This document shows positions 26,598-38,971 of a stretch of DNA of 64,000 nucleotides, piece by piece (position 1 is the stretch's first letter; each line of letters opens with the position of its first letter). The notes beneath the pieces were generated by a model, which was not told the DNA's origin, made no database searches, and saw only the letters and a program-made list of their open reading frames with translations. The position numbers and the translations under genes were made by a program. The stretch comes from Wolfiporia cocos. Taxonomy: Eukaryota; Basidiomycota; Agaricomycetes; Polyporales; Phaeolaceae. Location: positions 310,001 through 374,000 of the forward strand of contig JACCLO010000011.1 in the NCBI GenBank assembly GCA_029448655.1. Reading direction: 5' to 3'.

Positions 26598-29500
26598 TTA
26601 CTTTCCTGTGGAGCCGAAACCACCAGTACCGCGCTCGGATTTAATCTTTTCAAAGTAAGATTTTCCGTGTAGCGTAATGTGCGGGTCCTTAGCAACTTCG
26701 CAGATGAGCTGAGCAATCTTATCACCGGCCCGAATATCGATAGATATATCGGAGTGATTCCGGAGAATGATGATTACTTCGCCTTGATAATCGTGGTCGA
26801 TAACGCCACCCATTACGTCTATGCCTTTTCGGGCAAGACTAGAGCGGGGGGCGATACGTCCGTAAGTGCCGAAAGGTACCTGGATCTTCAGTTTGGTGTT
26901 GTATTCTGTCTGCCCGTGAGCTGGCAGAACGTCGCCTGTTGCAGTGTACAGGTCAAACCCAACCGAGTCCTTGGTTCCCTTTTCCGGCATTCGGCCGCCT
27001 TCACCGACTACGATTTTCAAGTCCGCGTTTTGGTTAATGTCCGCTGACATCCATCCCCCGTCGGGGTGTCTAACCATGCGCTGCTTAGGATCCTTCGCAA
27101 ATTTTTCGCGATACTGCGGCCAGTCGTCTGGCCACGTGCATTCGTCGGCTTCCCAGTCGTCGCTGTCAGGGTCGAAGACATGAACTGCTTCTTTCCTTCT
27201 GGCTGATCGCCTGAGGGGGACATCCTGCATTGGAATGGCGTGTGAAGCCTTGTATTCTTGCAGAATGTCATATGCCGTGTCGAGATCGGCTTCGCGTACC
27301 CAGGAGTCGTCATTGATACCAAATCCTTTCCATCGGATTCTGTATTCAACTCTTCCTGCGCGGAGACGATGATCTAAGATCTTCTCAACTTCCCATAATT
27401 CCTCGCCGTCGACCATTTCTGGTTGAGGCTCTGGTCTTTTCTGATGCACCGGGTCCTTGTATATGACCAATTTGGAAGCGTGGAATACTGGGTGGTAAGC
27501 CCTGTATTGCTCGTCCATGTGTACCCTAAAGGTGACCGGAGATAATTGTTCAATTATCTTAAATGGTCCCAGATAGCGTGGACTAAGACTTCTTTCGGAG
27601 TCTTGCCAGCTACGGGCGTCAACGAGAACTTTGTCGCCAACTTTAAACGGTATCGAGCGCTTGTGTTGATCATAGTACCAAGACCAGCGTTCGGCAGCCA
27701 ATTTCATAGCTGCCTTAGCTTGTTCTTGTGCTGACCATCTGGCGTAAGCAAATTGATTTAAATCCGAATATTGCGTCGGCTTCAAATCCGTAGGTCCTGC
27801 ATTGGGATGCCTTCCTAGTTCGACGAAGAATGGACTATTCTTGGTCGTCTCGCTAGCCGCGTTATTGTACGCAAACTCTGCCGTGGGGAGATAGAACACC
27901 CAGTTATCTTTTTGGATAACGTCGATGTAGCATCGTAGGTATTGTTCTAGAATTTGGTTAATTCTCTCCGTTTGGCCGTCCGCTTGCGGGTGGTAGGCTG
28001 TCGTCATCGACCTCTGAATTCCCAATTGTTCGCACCATCCCTTGAATAACTCAGAAGAGAATTGCGGTCCTCTATCCGAAATGATTTGTTTCGGAAGTCC
28101 GTGATTCGGATAAATCCGAAGGTACAGGAGGTTTGCTAATTCCTTTGCCGAGATATTGTCTGACGTGGGAATGAAGTGTGCGCGCTTGGTCAATCGGTCC
28201 ACTACTACCATAATAGCAGTGAATTGTTTGCGTTCGCCGCTGGGCGGTAAGTGAACGATGAAGTCGATTGTGATTGTGTCCCAGGGTGCTTCCGGTACTG
28301 GGAGCGGTTGCAGGGGTCCATACGGGGTCTGGTTGCGGTTCTTCATGCGCTGGCATGTGTCACAACCTTCCACGTATTGCTTCACCATCGTGGTCATTCC
28401 AGGCCACCAGTAATTACGTGATAGAAGTTCATAGGTCTTCCATCGTCCGAAGTGTCCGGCAGTCACATGGTCATGATGTAACTCCAGAATCTTCGTGCGC
28501 AATTCTTTAGGCTCTTTTGGAACGTACACTTTTCCTCGTCTGAGGAGTAATCCGGCCTCCATGTTCCATTCCTGGAGATCTTTACCGAATTCCTTGGGAC
28601 CACTTTTCAGTAGTTCCTGGTAATCCTTGGTAATCTGATCGTCCATGAGGGCTTGTCGGATTTGTCTGAGAAGGTCCTCGTCGCCTGATTGTATCTCCTG
28701 CTGTGACGCTTCTAGCGCCCTAACCGTAAAGTATTCTGGTTTCAGCAAAATTTGATCGCGATTGTCGAGTTCCACCCCCTCTTCATGGTCTGGCCTCCGT
28801 GACAGAGGGTCAGCCGTGAGCATTGTTTTACCGGGTTTGTGACACATGGTGAAGTTGAACCTTGTCAGGTAAAGACTCCAACGTGCCTGTCTCCGGGTTA
28901 GCCGTTGTGCCGATTTGAAATATGTCAGATTGAGATGATCCGACCATACTTCAAATTTGTGTGGGTGTCCTTCGAGGTAATGTCTCCATTCTTCTAGAGC
29001 GTGGATGATTGCGAGCAACTCCTTATCGTAAATCTCATAGTTCCTTTCGGGTGCTGATAGAGATTTCGAGTAAAAGGCTACTGGGTGCCAGAGCTTATCC
29101 TCCGAAGAGTATTGTGATAGCACCGCACCAGTTGCGTAATCGGAAGAATCCGCTTCCACGCGGAACGGGGACTCCTGATCTGGGATCCGGAGTATTGGAG
29201 CCGATGTGAAAGCTTCCTTGAGAGTTTGGAAGGCTTCCGCTTGTTCGGGTCCCCAGTTCCACTGCGTGTTTTTCTTGGACAGTTCGGTTAACGGCTTAAC
29301 CACTTTGGAGAAGTCTTTAATGAACCGCCGGTAGTAGTTGGCGAAGCCAACAAAGGCCTGGACGTCCTTCACCTTGGCAGGTGTAGGCCAGTCCATTACG
29401 CCGGCTACCTTCTTAGGGTCCATTTCGACTTTTCCTTTGGAAATGATCATTCCCAGGTATTCAATACTGCTTTGTTCGAAGAAGCACTTTTCAGGCTTCG

Positions 29501-31133
29501 CGAACAAGTCGTTGTCTTGCAAGATTTGTAATACTCGCTTGACGATACGACGGTGTTCCAACAGGTCGTTTCCGAACACAAGGATGTCGTCTAGGTAGAC
29601 AATGACCTTTCCTTCTCTGATAAGGTCACCTAGGATATCGTTCATCATGTGTTGGAACGTGCTGGGTGCATTACAAAAACCGAAGTACATGACTACGGCT
29701 TCGTAAAGGCCGTTAGGCGTAATGAATGCGGTCTTCCATTCATCTCCCTCCTTGATTCTTACGTTGTTGTAACCCCAACGCAAGTCGAGCTTCGTAAATA
29801 TCGAAGCCTGGCTAAGCTTATCGATAAGCTCGTCTATGCGTGGGAGATGGTACCTGTTTTTAATGGTTAAGTCGTTCACCTTTCGGTAATCGACTACCAT
29901 TCGGGCTCTGCCGTCTTTTTTAGGGACGAAGAAGACCGGGCTTGCAATCGGAGATTTTGAGTGTCGGATGTAGCCCTTCCGTAACTCTTCCTGAATCCAC
30001 TGATCTAGCGAGTTCGCTTCCTGAGGAGACATCTTGTATGCCTTACTCGGGGGCGGTAGTACCGCGTCATCGGGAAAGTCGATGGCGTGGTCGTATGGTT
30101 TCCGCTCGGGCATCCTTTCGGATGCGCGTTGAGAAAATACCGTGGGACCAAACTCCTGGTATTCCTTCAGAACCAAGGATTTCCATTTCTGGAGATCCGC
30201 ATCTGTCAAGAATTCATCGTCCGACTTCTCCGTTATCGACTGAATGGCATCGATAAGGAGTTCCGTTCCTTCGTCAAGGGTGTTCACCCAAGCGACAAAG
30301 GGATTCTCAGGCTCCTCTAAGCCGAGAAAATCTATTGGAAAGTCGTTGATGATCTGATAGATGTTGCGGGGTTCAATTTCGTCTTCTTCCTCAGAAATCG
30401 AAACCCGTTTGCCATGTTTGCATTTTTCCGTACACCGATATGTGAAGGTTCCTTCCGGCCAATTGAAGTCCGGGTTGTGTTTCAGAAACCAGTCATATCC
30501 GAGGATTACATCCGCATTCTGTACGTCCATGACGTACAAGAATTCGGTGGACTTGTGTTCCTCGTGCACCATATAAGCTTTTACTGCCATATTGATATTA
30601 CCGGCGGTATTAGAGGTACCGTCGGCGTTGCGAATCTCGAGGGGCGAAGGTAGTTTCTGAGTGACTAACTTTTCCTCGTGTACGAGTTTCTTATCTATGA
30701 CGCTTATTGATGCACCGGTGTCGATTAATGCCATGGCGTTTACTTTCTTTCCGTATACCCACAGTTCCACTTCAATAGAGAACGATTTATTGTCGTCTCG
30801 AGAATCGTTTCCATGTACATTATACAAAGTGAAAAACTTTAACGCGAGCGGGTCAGGATAAAAGTATTGTACAGGAGGGGCACGTGTAGCTAGTGTCCTT
30901 GTCCTCCGGGCAAAGTCCATTGCCGAGTTTCCGAATATACCGATATGGGATACCGGGTGACGTACGACCGCCTTATCTTCCCACAAGATAAGGGGTCTCT
31001 GTGAAGCCTCTTCGTAGAGGTGCACTTCTTCGGGGCGCTGTACACTCCCAGCCGCTGTGGGGCTGGTGTGTTCTTCACAGAACGTCTTCGAGACGTGTGG
31101 TTGGGGCGAGGGGAACCGAGATGGTCCCGACAT
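26598..31133 (-). CDS. pol: B3 Pol (1511 aa), protease to dUTPase
   Basis: It has the same length, domain order and catalytic motifs as B2 Pol: DTGA, YLDD, HHCC/DD35E integrase, chromodomain and C-terminal dUTPase with all five motifs. It keeps the Arg after RT motif A (LDLRWGYN) that B2 has lost. Integrase core residues about 950-1160 differ from B2 at many places (for example SSELF for AAALF after the second Asp), whereas protease, RT and chromodomain are almost the same. It overlaps the end of gag by 59 nt in the +1 frame. Confidence 0.96.
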   Translation of the reverse strand: MSGPSRFPSPQPHVSKTFCEEHTSPTAAGSVQRPEEVHLYEEASQRPLILWEDKAVVRHPVSHIGIFGNSAMDFARRTRTLATRAPPVQYFYPDPLALKFFTLYNVHGNDSRDDNKSFSIEVELWVYGKKVNAMALIDTGASISVIDKKLVHEEKLVTQKLPSPLEIRNADGTSNTAGNINMAVKAYMVHEEHKSTEFLYVMDVQNADVILGYDWFLKHNPDFNWPEGTFTYRCTEKCKHGKRVSISEEEDEIEPRNIYQIINDFPIDFLGLEEPENPFVAWVNTLDEGTELLIDAIQSITEKSDDEFLTDADLQKWKSLVLKEYQEFGPTVFSQRASERMPERKPYDHAIDFPDDAVLPPPSKAYKMSPQEANSLDQWIQEELRKGYIRHSKSPIASPVFFVPKKDGRARMVVDYRKVNDLTIKNRYHLPRIDELIDKLSQASIFTKLDLRWGYNNVRIKEGDEWKTAFITPNGLYEAVVMYFGFCNAPSTFQHMMNDILGDLIREGKVIVYLDDILVFGNDLLEHRRIVKRVLQILQDNDLFAKPEKCFFEQSSIEYLGMIISKGKVEMDPKKVAGVMDWPTPAKVKDVQAFVGFANYYRRFIKDFSKVVKPLTELSKKNTQWNWGPEQAEAFQTLKEAFTSAPILRIPDQESPFRVEADSSDYATGAVLSQYSSEDKLWHPVAFYSKSLSAPERNYEIYDKELLAIIHALEEWRHYLEGHPHKFEVWSDHLNLTYFKSAQRLTRRQARWSLYLTRFNFTMCHKPGKTMLTADPLSRRPDHEEGVELDNRDQILLKPEYFTVRALEASQQEIQSGDEDLLRQIRQALMDDQITKDYQELLKSGPKEFGKDLQEWNMEAGLLLRRGKVYVPKEPKELRTKILELHHDHVTAGHFGRWKTYELLSRNYWWPGMTTMVKQYVEGCDTCQRMKNRNQTPYGPLQPLPVPEAPWDTITIDFIVHLPPSGERKQFTAIMVVVDRLTKRAHFIPTSDNISAKELANLLYLRIYPNHGLPKQIISDRGPQFSSELFKGWCEQLGIQRSMTTAYHPQADGQTERINQILEQYLRCYIDVIQKDNWVFYLPTAEFAYNNAASETTKNSPFFVELGRHPNAGPTDLKPTQYSDLNQFAYARWSAQEQAKAAMKLAAERWSWYYDQHKRSIPFKVGDKVLVDARSWQDSERSLSPRYLGPFKIIEQLSPVTFRVHMDEQYRAYHPVFHASKLVIYKDPVHQKRPEPQPEMVDGEELWEVEKILDHRLRAGRVEYRIRWKGFGINDDSWVREADLDTAYDILQEYKASHAIPMQDVPLRRSARRKEAVHVFDPDSDDWEADECTWPDDWPQYREKFAKDPKQRMVRHPDGGWMSADINQNADLKIVVGEGGRMPEKGTKDSVGFDLYTATGDVLPAHGQTEYNTKLKIQVPFGTYGRIAPRSSLARKGIDVMGGVIDHDYQGEVIIILRNHSDISIDIRAGDKIAQLICEVAKDPHITLHGKSYFEKIKSERGTGGFGSTGK

Positions 31134-33104
31134 TGGCGACGGTGGTGGCGGGGGCCGAGGGTCCTGCTGAGCTTGAGTCAGCCGTCACTTCTTCCCAGAT
31201 CGTTCGGGCACGATACGTCTTGCCATCCGCGGGGGGCGCCGAGTACGGCTTCTTGCCAGAAGCCTGTCCCTTTCCACTACCCGAAGGAGCAGCGGACTTC
31301 TTGTCAGAAGCCGCCGCATCCTTCGCCCTTTGTTGTTCGGCCCGCTGAGCGGCAGGCACGAACGTTCCCGCAGCCTTGTCCGCGGCAAGCTTAGGACACT
31401 TGTTGAAGTAGTGTCCCGTCTGCTTGCAGTAAGTGCAGACGGCGTTGGCGGTGTCGGCGGGGGCTTTGGCGGGCGCCTTTCCCTTGTCCTTTTTCTTCTC
31501 CGACTTCTTCGCAGAAGCGGAGGACGTCTCCTTCTTTTCGGCAGGTGCCGAGTCCTTCTTGCCAGCCTTCTCCAAGATCGAGCCCTTGATCTTGTCAGGG
31601 TAAGATGTCTGATACATTTCTAGAGCGAAGTCAATCAGAGGCTCGATGTCGGTGGGGGCCTTGAAGAACGGGGTTTTGCCGAGGACGTTTAAGGTGTCCT
31701 TAACCTTTTCGGGGAGAGTCTCGGTGAATTCCCACACCAGAGTCTCGTTGGCGGTTTCGGAGAGGCGGCCGAGGGTGCGGAACCGTTCGCAGTAATTGAA
31801 GTAGTTTGATTCTGCCAATTCCTTGCCCTTCGTGCCGTAGTAGCCGCGAATTTCCTTCTTGGCTATCTCCTTATCCGTCATCTTTCCATATTGCACCATT
31901 ACTGACTTGGTGAAGTCCTCCCAGGTGCCGAGAGGTTCACCGTTCCCTGCCTTCTTGATGAGAGGCGAGAAAAACTTGTATGCATCCCCTGTGACGCGGA
32001 AGAGGGCCGTGGTGATACGGTCATGGTCATCGTAGACCCTGAGCGTACCGAAGTACAGGCCCATCTTCTCCACCCATTCCTGCGCAGTCACCTTTCCAGA
32101 TGACCCAGAGAATTCGGGGGGAGGGGAATTTTCAGGTTTTGAGGCAGACCTGGAATCTGCGGGGCGACGGCTGTTGCAGCAGCGGCTGCAGCTTGTGCGG
32201 CGGCAGCGGCCTCGGCTGCACGGGTTTGAGCAGTGTTGGGAGCCGGTGCGGGTTCTTTCGGGGGCGTGCGGACACCGGGAGGGTTGGGAACGGAGGGATT
32301 CTTGCGATTCCTCCGGAGTTCCTCCTCGACCTTCTCCATGCGCTCGGCAAACGCATCCTCGAGATCGTCGAGCCGGGACCGGTAGTCCTTTCGGAGCTGC
32401 TTCTCCATTTCGGAGAACTTGGCGGTGTACTCCTGTCGGAGTTCCTTGCCGAGGTCCACCAGAGTGGACAGCACCTCGTTGCGGACCGAATTGACCGCTT
32501 CGTGTAGCTCGTCTTGGGCCTTCTGTTCGATTGCCCTGGATTGCCCAGCCAGGGAGTCGATTCTGCCATGGATTCGCTCCAGGCGGGCGTACACCATCCG
32601 GCCGAGGGTCTCAGTCGTATCGTGACTGATTGCCGCACTTCGTTGTACGGCGGCGTCGAGAATGGCCCCATGTAGGGGTCCATCCACCTTGTGGTGTTCC
32701 TCCTCTGGGAGGTACGACTTGAGGCCTGTTTCGACCTCGGCATTGGTTCGGCGTGCTGGACCCGAAAACTCCATTTCTAGGGTTGTTACGGGCCCGATCG
32801 GACGGGTATAGCGAGCCGGGGGGTATCCTGGGATAGGCGTACCCGGACGCGTTCCCATGGGGTTGGTCGGTGAGTCCCTTTGTGGGGGGACATACTCGAG
32901 TGCGTCCTCTTCCTCTTCCTCTTCCTCTTCCTCGCTTAGGTGCTCCAAGGTCACCAGGGGTTGAGTCCCTGAGGTCCCTGCTACCGGGGTTACCGGACCT
33001 TCTGAGCGGAGGCGCATCTTGCGGGGGGCGAGGGGGGTGCTAACGGAGGAGGTGGAAGACATTGTGAATCTGTTTGTGACGAATGTTAGTTTCCGGTTAC
33101 TCAT
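31075..33104 (-). pseudogene. gag: B3 gag with one frameshift
   Basis: The N-terminal part is read from ATG 33104 (or 33062) to about 32120, and the C-terminal capsid/CCHC part from about 32091 to 31075. One C is missing in a C-run near 32125 compared with B1 and B2, which shifts the frame just before the capsid-like domain. The rest looks intact, including the CCHC knuckle and Glu run. The loss could be real or a homopolymer sequencing error. As written, this copy cannot make full Gag or Gag-Pol. Confidence 0.88.
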
Positions 33105-33206
33105 TGTCTTAGATTCTTTAAGAAGGGATTGGGTTTGAAAGCTGCAACTTTCGTTATAGATCACACTCGCACTCTATTTCAGAGTTAAAAGATGATAGTA
33201 TTTCTA

Positions 33207-34130
33207 CTATACAATCGCGAGTATATCCTCTTCTACCGAAGTAGTTGAGGGCCCTGCCACCTTGTCAGGTGGTGTTACACCGAAGGCAAAAGAAATTTGT
33301 AGCGCTACGCATTCTGCTACGATACGAGCTAAGTCCGTACGCCAATCCAAAAAGGAAATATTGCCGAGCTGTTTGCAATACTTTTTCATAATTCTCCAGT
33401 CTCTATTGGTGATCCTCCCCCGTCTCGCTCTATCCTTTACGTTATCCACCAAGTCCTCCAATTCTACTACCATAGTATGGAAACGCATGTCGTTTTCCAT
33501 ATGGAAGCCTGGGTAATTAGGGGGGTGGTTGGCGAGAGGAGTGAGGCGGGTGAGAGTGCCTTCTAGCATGGGAATGACTTGATCGCATGCTTGGAGAGGC
33601 TTCTTCTTCCCGAAGACGAGGGAAGGGTCGAGAATCTTGTGGTTGGCCGGAACAGAAGGTCCGGCCGCCGGGCTGGAGAGACGGAGGGCCAGCGAAGAAG
33701 CTGCTTGCTTGGCTTCCTTGGCGGCTTGTTTGGTGGCGATTCGCTTATTCAGCTTATCGCGAGCGAGCTTGAGCTTGTTGAGTTCGCGGAGTTCGATGAG
33801 ATTCTCCATGGCGGTAATGGAAGCGGCTAGCTTCTCTTCCTCTGTCCAGATACGCTTAGCGAGCGGAACTGGTTTGGGAGGTCGAGGAGCGGGTTTCCCA
33901 GCCTCAGCAATGTGCTTTGGCATGTGGACGGGAATCTCCCAAAGATGGAGCTTTCCAGTGTAATCTTCCTTTACAGGAAGTGTGTAGGTGACGTCCTCTG
34001 CCCGAGGAATGTCGGCGGTGTCGATGCGGCTGAGAAGGGACCGCTTCGCCGGTTTGACGTAAGGGGCAGTGGAGGAGCCACGTGTGTGACGGGTAACGTG
34101 GGGCATGATTCTAGAAAGTGCAGCCTTCAT
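33207..34130 (-). CDS. B3 ORF1: 307-aa protein of unknown function
   Basis: It has the same length as B2 ORF1 and differs at only a handful of residues (for example His for Arg near residues 11 and 15, Thr for Ala in the coiled-coil part). Position and spacing to gag are the same. Retention of an open frame in both young copies supports a real protein. No known domain is recognised. Confidence 0.85.
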   Translation of the reverse strand: MKAALSRIMPHVTRHTRGSSTAPYVKPAKRSLLSRIDTADIPRAEDVTYTLPVKEDYTGKLHLWEIPVHMPKHIAEAGKPAPRPPKPVPLAKRIWTEEEKLAASITAMENLIELRELNKLKLARDKLNKRIATKQAAKEAKQAASSLALRLSSPAAGPSVPANHKILDPSLVFGKKKPLQACDQVIPMLEGTLTRLTPLANHPPNYPGFHMENDMRFHTMVVELEDLVDNVKDRARRGRITNRDWRIMKKYCKQLGNISFLDWRTDLARIVAECVALQISFAFGVTPPDKVAGPSTTSVEEDILAIV

Positions 34131-35151
34131 GATAAACGAAGTTTCCCAGTGATACGTCCAAGAACAGGAATAGAAGGGATTATGTAAGGTAGGGTAGTGG
34201 ACTCCTTTTCAGGAGCAAAGAAGGTGTACTACGGGGCATAATTACTCTTATGTTGCGCGCAAACCCTGTGCCGAGATGGCGCGGATATTCGCATGACCCT
34301 AACGGTCAGAGGCGCCGACTCCAGGGGTAGAGTTGCTGACTGCCAGGCCGGTTCCTGGGTCAGATGATTGGGATTCGGATACACGACACCGCCCCGGAGG
34401 GACGATGCCGGAAAGTGGCTGGGATTTTACATCCCTTAGCCTGTCCATGCTTCAACAATGAGGTTGCCGTCTGTAGCCACATGGGTGTCACATCAGGGCT
34501 AAAAAACCACTGTCGATCTAAGATCGCGAGACAGCAGCGCTCCACATCCCGAGGGAGTGGGCTACGCGCTTCTCTTCCAATGGGGCCCCAAATCCGTTTG
34601 ACCCATGCTCGCACGCCGAGCTGCCCGGAGGACTTATGCTATTGGCTACCGCGAGTGACCTATGGCAGGGTGATTTTTTACGTCACCCCCCTCACTGCTT
34701 TTCCCATAACGGGTTCAAAGCAGGTCCCTTACGCCTGGGAGGCGGCTTTGGAAAATTCCCATGCCATCATAATGATGACCCTGTGGATAGTGATGGGGCG
34801 CTGAACAACGCTTGCCATGACAGGGGGTTGGGCGCACACAGGCAGACCGTCCCCTTTTCTCCACAGGCGGGTCTTAACCGCGCATAGTCCAAGCTTGTCA
34901 GCGAGGACCATGTCTCCTTGACCCTGGAGTCCGGGTTAGGTAGACCTCCTGCCTAAAAAGGCGGTGTGGCTTCCCTGGTTGCCAATCCTCTGCCGAGGAT
35001 GGCGATGTATCCCCCAGATCTCAACTATCACCCCAATCGCCTTGTCAGGCAGAAAGGAATGTGCGCAGCAACAAGCAATATACCCCTGTAGGATAGAAAC
35101 CCAGGCCCAAGCGCAAGCGCAAGGGCGGGGGTAGGGGGAGATTTGTTCTTA

Positions 35152-35850
35152 TGACACAGACTAGACTGTGGGACTCACACTATAACCTTATAAGCGACTT
35201 GAAGGAGTTGCTGGAGGTTGGTGAGGAGGCTAGTGGGCGCAAGCAGAGATGTTATGTAACTGTGCGAATGCAGAGAACAAATCTAAGGCTTATCCGCAGT
35301 GATAGCCCTACTTATATACATGCTTTGTTTGGTTACCAGTAAGGGAGCCAAACATGAAGACGGTCTGTGCGCAGACATAACTAATACAGCTAAGTCGTAA
35401 ACTACAATAGACCATGTGCGCCGGTAATGGCCGCACCAGTAAGATCGTTTGTTTGGACCGTAGGTCCATGTTGTGGAAGTGGCTGTAGCTACGTTAGTAA
35501 GCCATGCATGTGATTCTTATATACCGGCACCGGGATATGAGTAATCGTAAAGGCATTGGCATGTGATAACGAGCGGGCCGCTTATCCAATTGTACTGACA
35601 TAGCCCGGTATCGGGATATGAGCAAAGCGCGTGACACCGGAGGTTAGTCCGCTGAGTCATTGACGCGTACAAACGTGTTATGTACGTGTTGTTATGACAG
35701 GTGGACGTATACCGCGTTGTGTACGTGTTGTTTGGTTGCGTGTACGTGTAGACGGGCACTTAGCAGCGTAAATGTCTACAAGGTCGTAGAAATACCAGAT
35801 AAATAGGTAAAAATACGGGAAAAATAGTGGCATGTCCCAAATCTGTGACA
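35152..35850 (-). repeat. B3 5' LTR
   Basis: 699 bp. On the minus strand it carries the same TATA box and AGATTTGTTCT as B2. AGAACAAATCT lies just inside the element (35139-35149), the self-primer site. Confidence 0.95.
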
Positions 35851-38800
35851 GACAGAAGGTTAAGGAGAGGAACGAGATGAGGTCTGCAGGTATGTTGGGC
35901 ATTACCTATTCTAGCGCATTTTGTAATAATGATGATCTCAGGCTTAAGCCGGCAATCTTTGGGCATCCTTGCCAAAATCCGTGGCGATCAAGTACCCATG
36001 GACGTTGAAGACGCCGAGCCAGCCGGGGTGTTCTCAGAGGCTGTTGGCAACGATGTCGATGAATGGGAGACCATCCCTGAGGATCTGCGTATGAACGAAG
36101 ATTTCATGCACGCACTACGAGATATTACACATTCAAGGTATGTCGTATGACACTTTTATAGCTGCTGCTGCTAAATATCATATGCGCAGTTTTTGTAGAA
36201 GAAAGGATGCACGTACCTGGCGCCAGTGTATACAACACATGGACGAGAATTGGCGTGTGGTACTTCCAGAACTTGCGGTAGCGTATACCCAATGGCACTA
36301 CGCAGATCGTACAGAGGAGCCTGCGTCTGACACACTGGCGACAACATTCGACATTTCTGCATTTGATATCTTTAGTCTTACAACCTCTGTTACTGTCCGA
36401 CGCGCTTCAAGTATGCGATCAAACGCTGAGGCTATAGTAATGCACGGATATCTCGGTACCACGCCGATCAATCCAACCGTCGCCATCTCGTTAAAATCAC
36501 TTGAGTTCCTATATTGAATTCGACTATTCAAAGCATCGTTCAGCATAGAAGCCTTCTGCAAGTTGATGTGTTACTTGTATAAGGTACATTAGCTCATACA
36601 CTATGTTGCCCGCAATCTATAATATATTTTAGATTCCGTATAAAGCGCGCTTTCGAACCCTAGTTGCAGACGCGTTTGAGGTATATCTTGGCATGCGTCG
36701 CATCGTTGACAAGCAAGTACTCACTGCACTTGGACGTGACTCTCCAAACTGGCGTGTTTTGTATGGCTGTCCAGCTTGTGGATATGAGGTATGTGGGGGT
36801 CCCCAAATTGCTTTTAAATCTCTCATGTCATATCACAGCTTATTGGGGAGCCTGCTCTGAAGTGGAAGAGGCTCATATGTATGGACGGTAACAATTCTCT
36901 CAAGCACCTCGCTCCGTTCGACAACAGGATGCAAGGAGATATCCAAATCTTCGAGGAAAGCAACTACTTCTTAGCACAGGACTTCGTTAACCAGTACGCA
37001 AATGAGGTGCAATCTCGTAAGCGCAGACCAAACGATTCGCGGGCGGAATATGCAGAGGAGGAGGAGGGCGACAACGCAGAGGAGGATACTCAAGACATGA
37101 CTGAAGGTGACCCGATGGATGGAGCCATCGATCACCCGGATTACGAACCGTGTATGAAGAACTGGAAGGTGGCGGCGTCTGATGAGAAAAAGAAAATGTG
37201 GGCAATTTTTGACGAGACCGGGATCTTTGCCAGTGCATGCAGACACGGATTTATTCTGTGGCTCATGGACATGGTACGAAGTGGAGAACTGTAAGCATGC
37301 GTTATTATAGTGAACTATGGCTAACTGATTGCATAGAGCCAAATATCCCCTGGCAATTGTATCAAAATCACTCGATGTATTGGGCGAACGCGTACTCGTG
37401 GGGTACGACATTGGATGCGAGTTTGAGGGGACTATACGACGCAGTTCTCTCGGATGGAGATGGAAAGAGGCAAACTGCAGATGCTGTGTGAATGCCTTCC
37501 ACGGATATACTCACTGCTATCCGTGTCAGACGCGCAACCATCCGAACATCATTGAAGGTGCAGGCATCGAGGATCTCGAGACACTGGAGAGAATATTCAG
37601 TGCATCCAACAATCTTGCCTCTGTCACTCGACATGCATCGGCGTATCGCCGACACGTTCTAATCAACACTTACTTCAAACAATGGGATGAAGAAAAATAT
37701 GCAAACCTGAGCACTATGATCTTCAATAATTATAGACAGGCTCTAGACATCTTGGACTCAGAATCTACAGCTCTGGAAGAAGCACTGGACTCACTAGGCA
37801 TCACACTGGATTAGATACACACATGGCATGAAGAGGAGCGCTCCTATTTTCAGCAGCTCGAGCACGAGAACGACGCTAATTTACACGCGGTCGCCTACGT
37901 CGAGGTGTTACAAGAGCTACGTGCAGTAATGGCTGAACTTGAAGGCATCTCTTCGAAATTCTATCGCGCTGCCCCCGCTGAATGACGTTTCGCTCCTCCA
38001 ATTGCCAGCTCAGTCAACTATAATGCTGAATTGTCTCGCACGCAAAAGCTGGAGACTCGGCGTAAATTCCTACGTGAACGACATGCTACATTAACACGTG
38101 AGGTTACAGAAATGGAGGTTCACATGGAAATTGCCAGGCGGTGGGAAGTAACGGATCAGCAATACATTGACGCAGTAAGCTACATGACAAATAGGCAGTA
38201 TCATAAGGCGTTGGACAATCTCCAGCGCCTCGTAATCCAACGCCTGTTCGAATTACGCAGGATGAACATATCGCAGACGGGTAAGTGCTGTGGCTTTTAT
38301 ATGATTGTAATTAACGATCGATCTGTTTCAAGGATATCGCGCACGAACATACATTGCTAAATCACTGCAAGCGCGATCAAAAGCCATTCGAAACACCGTC
38401 AAGATATACAATCAGGCTGCTTTGATGCTGGATCCCCCGAAGCCCACCGTCGACTGGGAGAGAGTATCCCATTACAATTTCTTTCACCTGTTAAGAGATA
38501 CTCGCAACAGTGTGATGGACAAACCATGGACACGGCCTGCGACTCGCGAGACAATGAAACAAGCACGGCGGATCGAACGCGCGCAACAGGAAATCGAGCG
38601 TTGTAACGTCGAGGCGCGCCGCCTGCACACGTCCATTCGTGACAAAGAGGCTCATTTTTCGGATGTCCTTGCACGTCTCAAAGCCGAGCAGTCGAGGGTA
38701 TACGGAGCAGTAGCCGAATATTGTGAACGCCGCAGGAATATAAACGCACGGCATCTAGATCAACTTGAAAAGCTATATAAACTAAAAGGATTCACGGGCA

Positions 38801-38971
38801 TACCTTACCCTGGCACTCATAACCACGCTGCGGCGGTAGGCGTTTGTGTATTCCGGATGCTGAGGATGCTGAAGCAGATGCAATAAATGATGAGGGCGAA
38901 GTGGAGATGGGGTCATTAGTAGATTTCGTGTCAAATCTTGCGATGTAGAAATTAGTGCACGACTCAACTTT

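Larger units (their letters stand above)
25860..35850 (-). mobile_element. B3: complete family-B element, minus strand (9991 bp)
   Basis: 699-bp LTRs (25860-26558 and 35152-35850) differ at only about three positions that I noticed. The target duplication is GACAG (25855-25859, 35851-35855). ORF1 and pol are intact; gag has one frameshift. Most of the element is nearly identical to B2, but blocks in gag and integrase are clearly diverged. Confidence 0.97.
25746..38886 (+). pseudogene. KDZ transposase, interrupted and with stop codons
   Basis: Exon 1 starts at ATG 25746 and is cut after codon 38 (25859). It resumes in frame at 35856 after B3, followed by a 52-nt intron (35890-35941). Later exons carry family hallmarks: a zinc-ribbon-like CPACGYE (about 36770), DGNNSLK (about 36883), SACRHGFIL, GYDIGCEFE (about 37400), HCYPCQ, and IEDLETLER with the probable catalytic Glu (about 37570). 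The usual C-terminal LQRLVIQRLFEL helix (about 38220) and the YIAKSLQARSKAIRN helix follow. In-frame stops lie at 37812-37814 (TAG) and 37983-37985 (TGA). The gene was therefore dead or dying independently of the B3 insertion. Confidence 0.85.
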
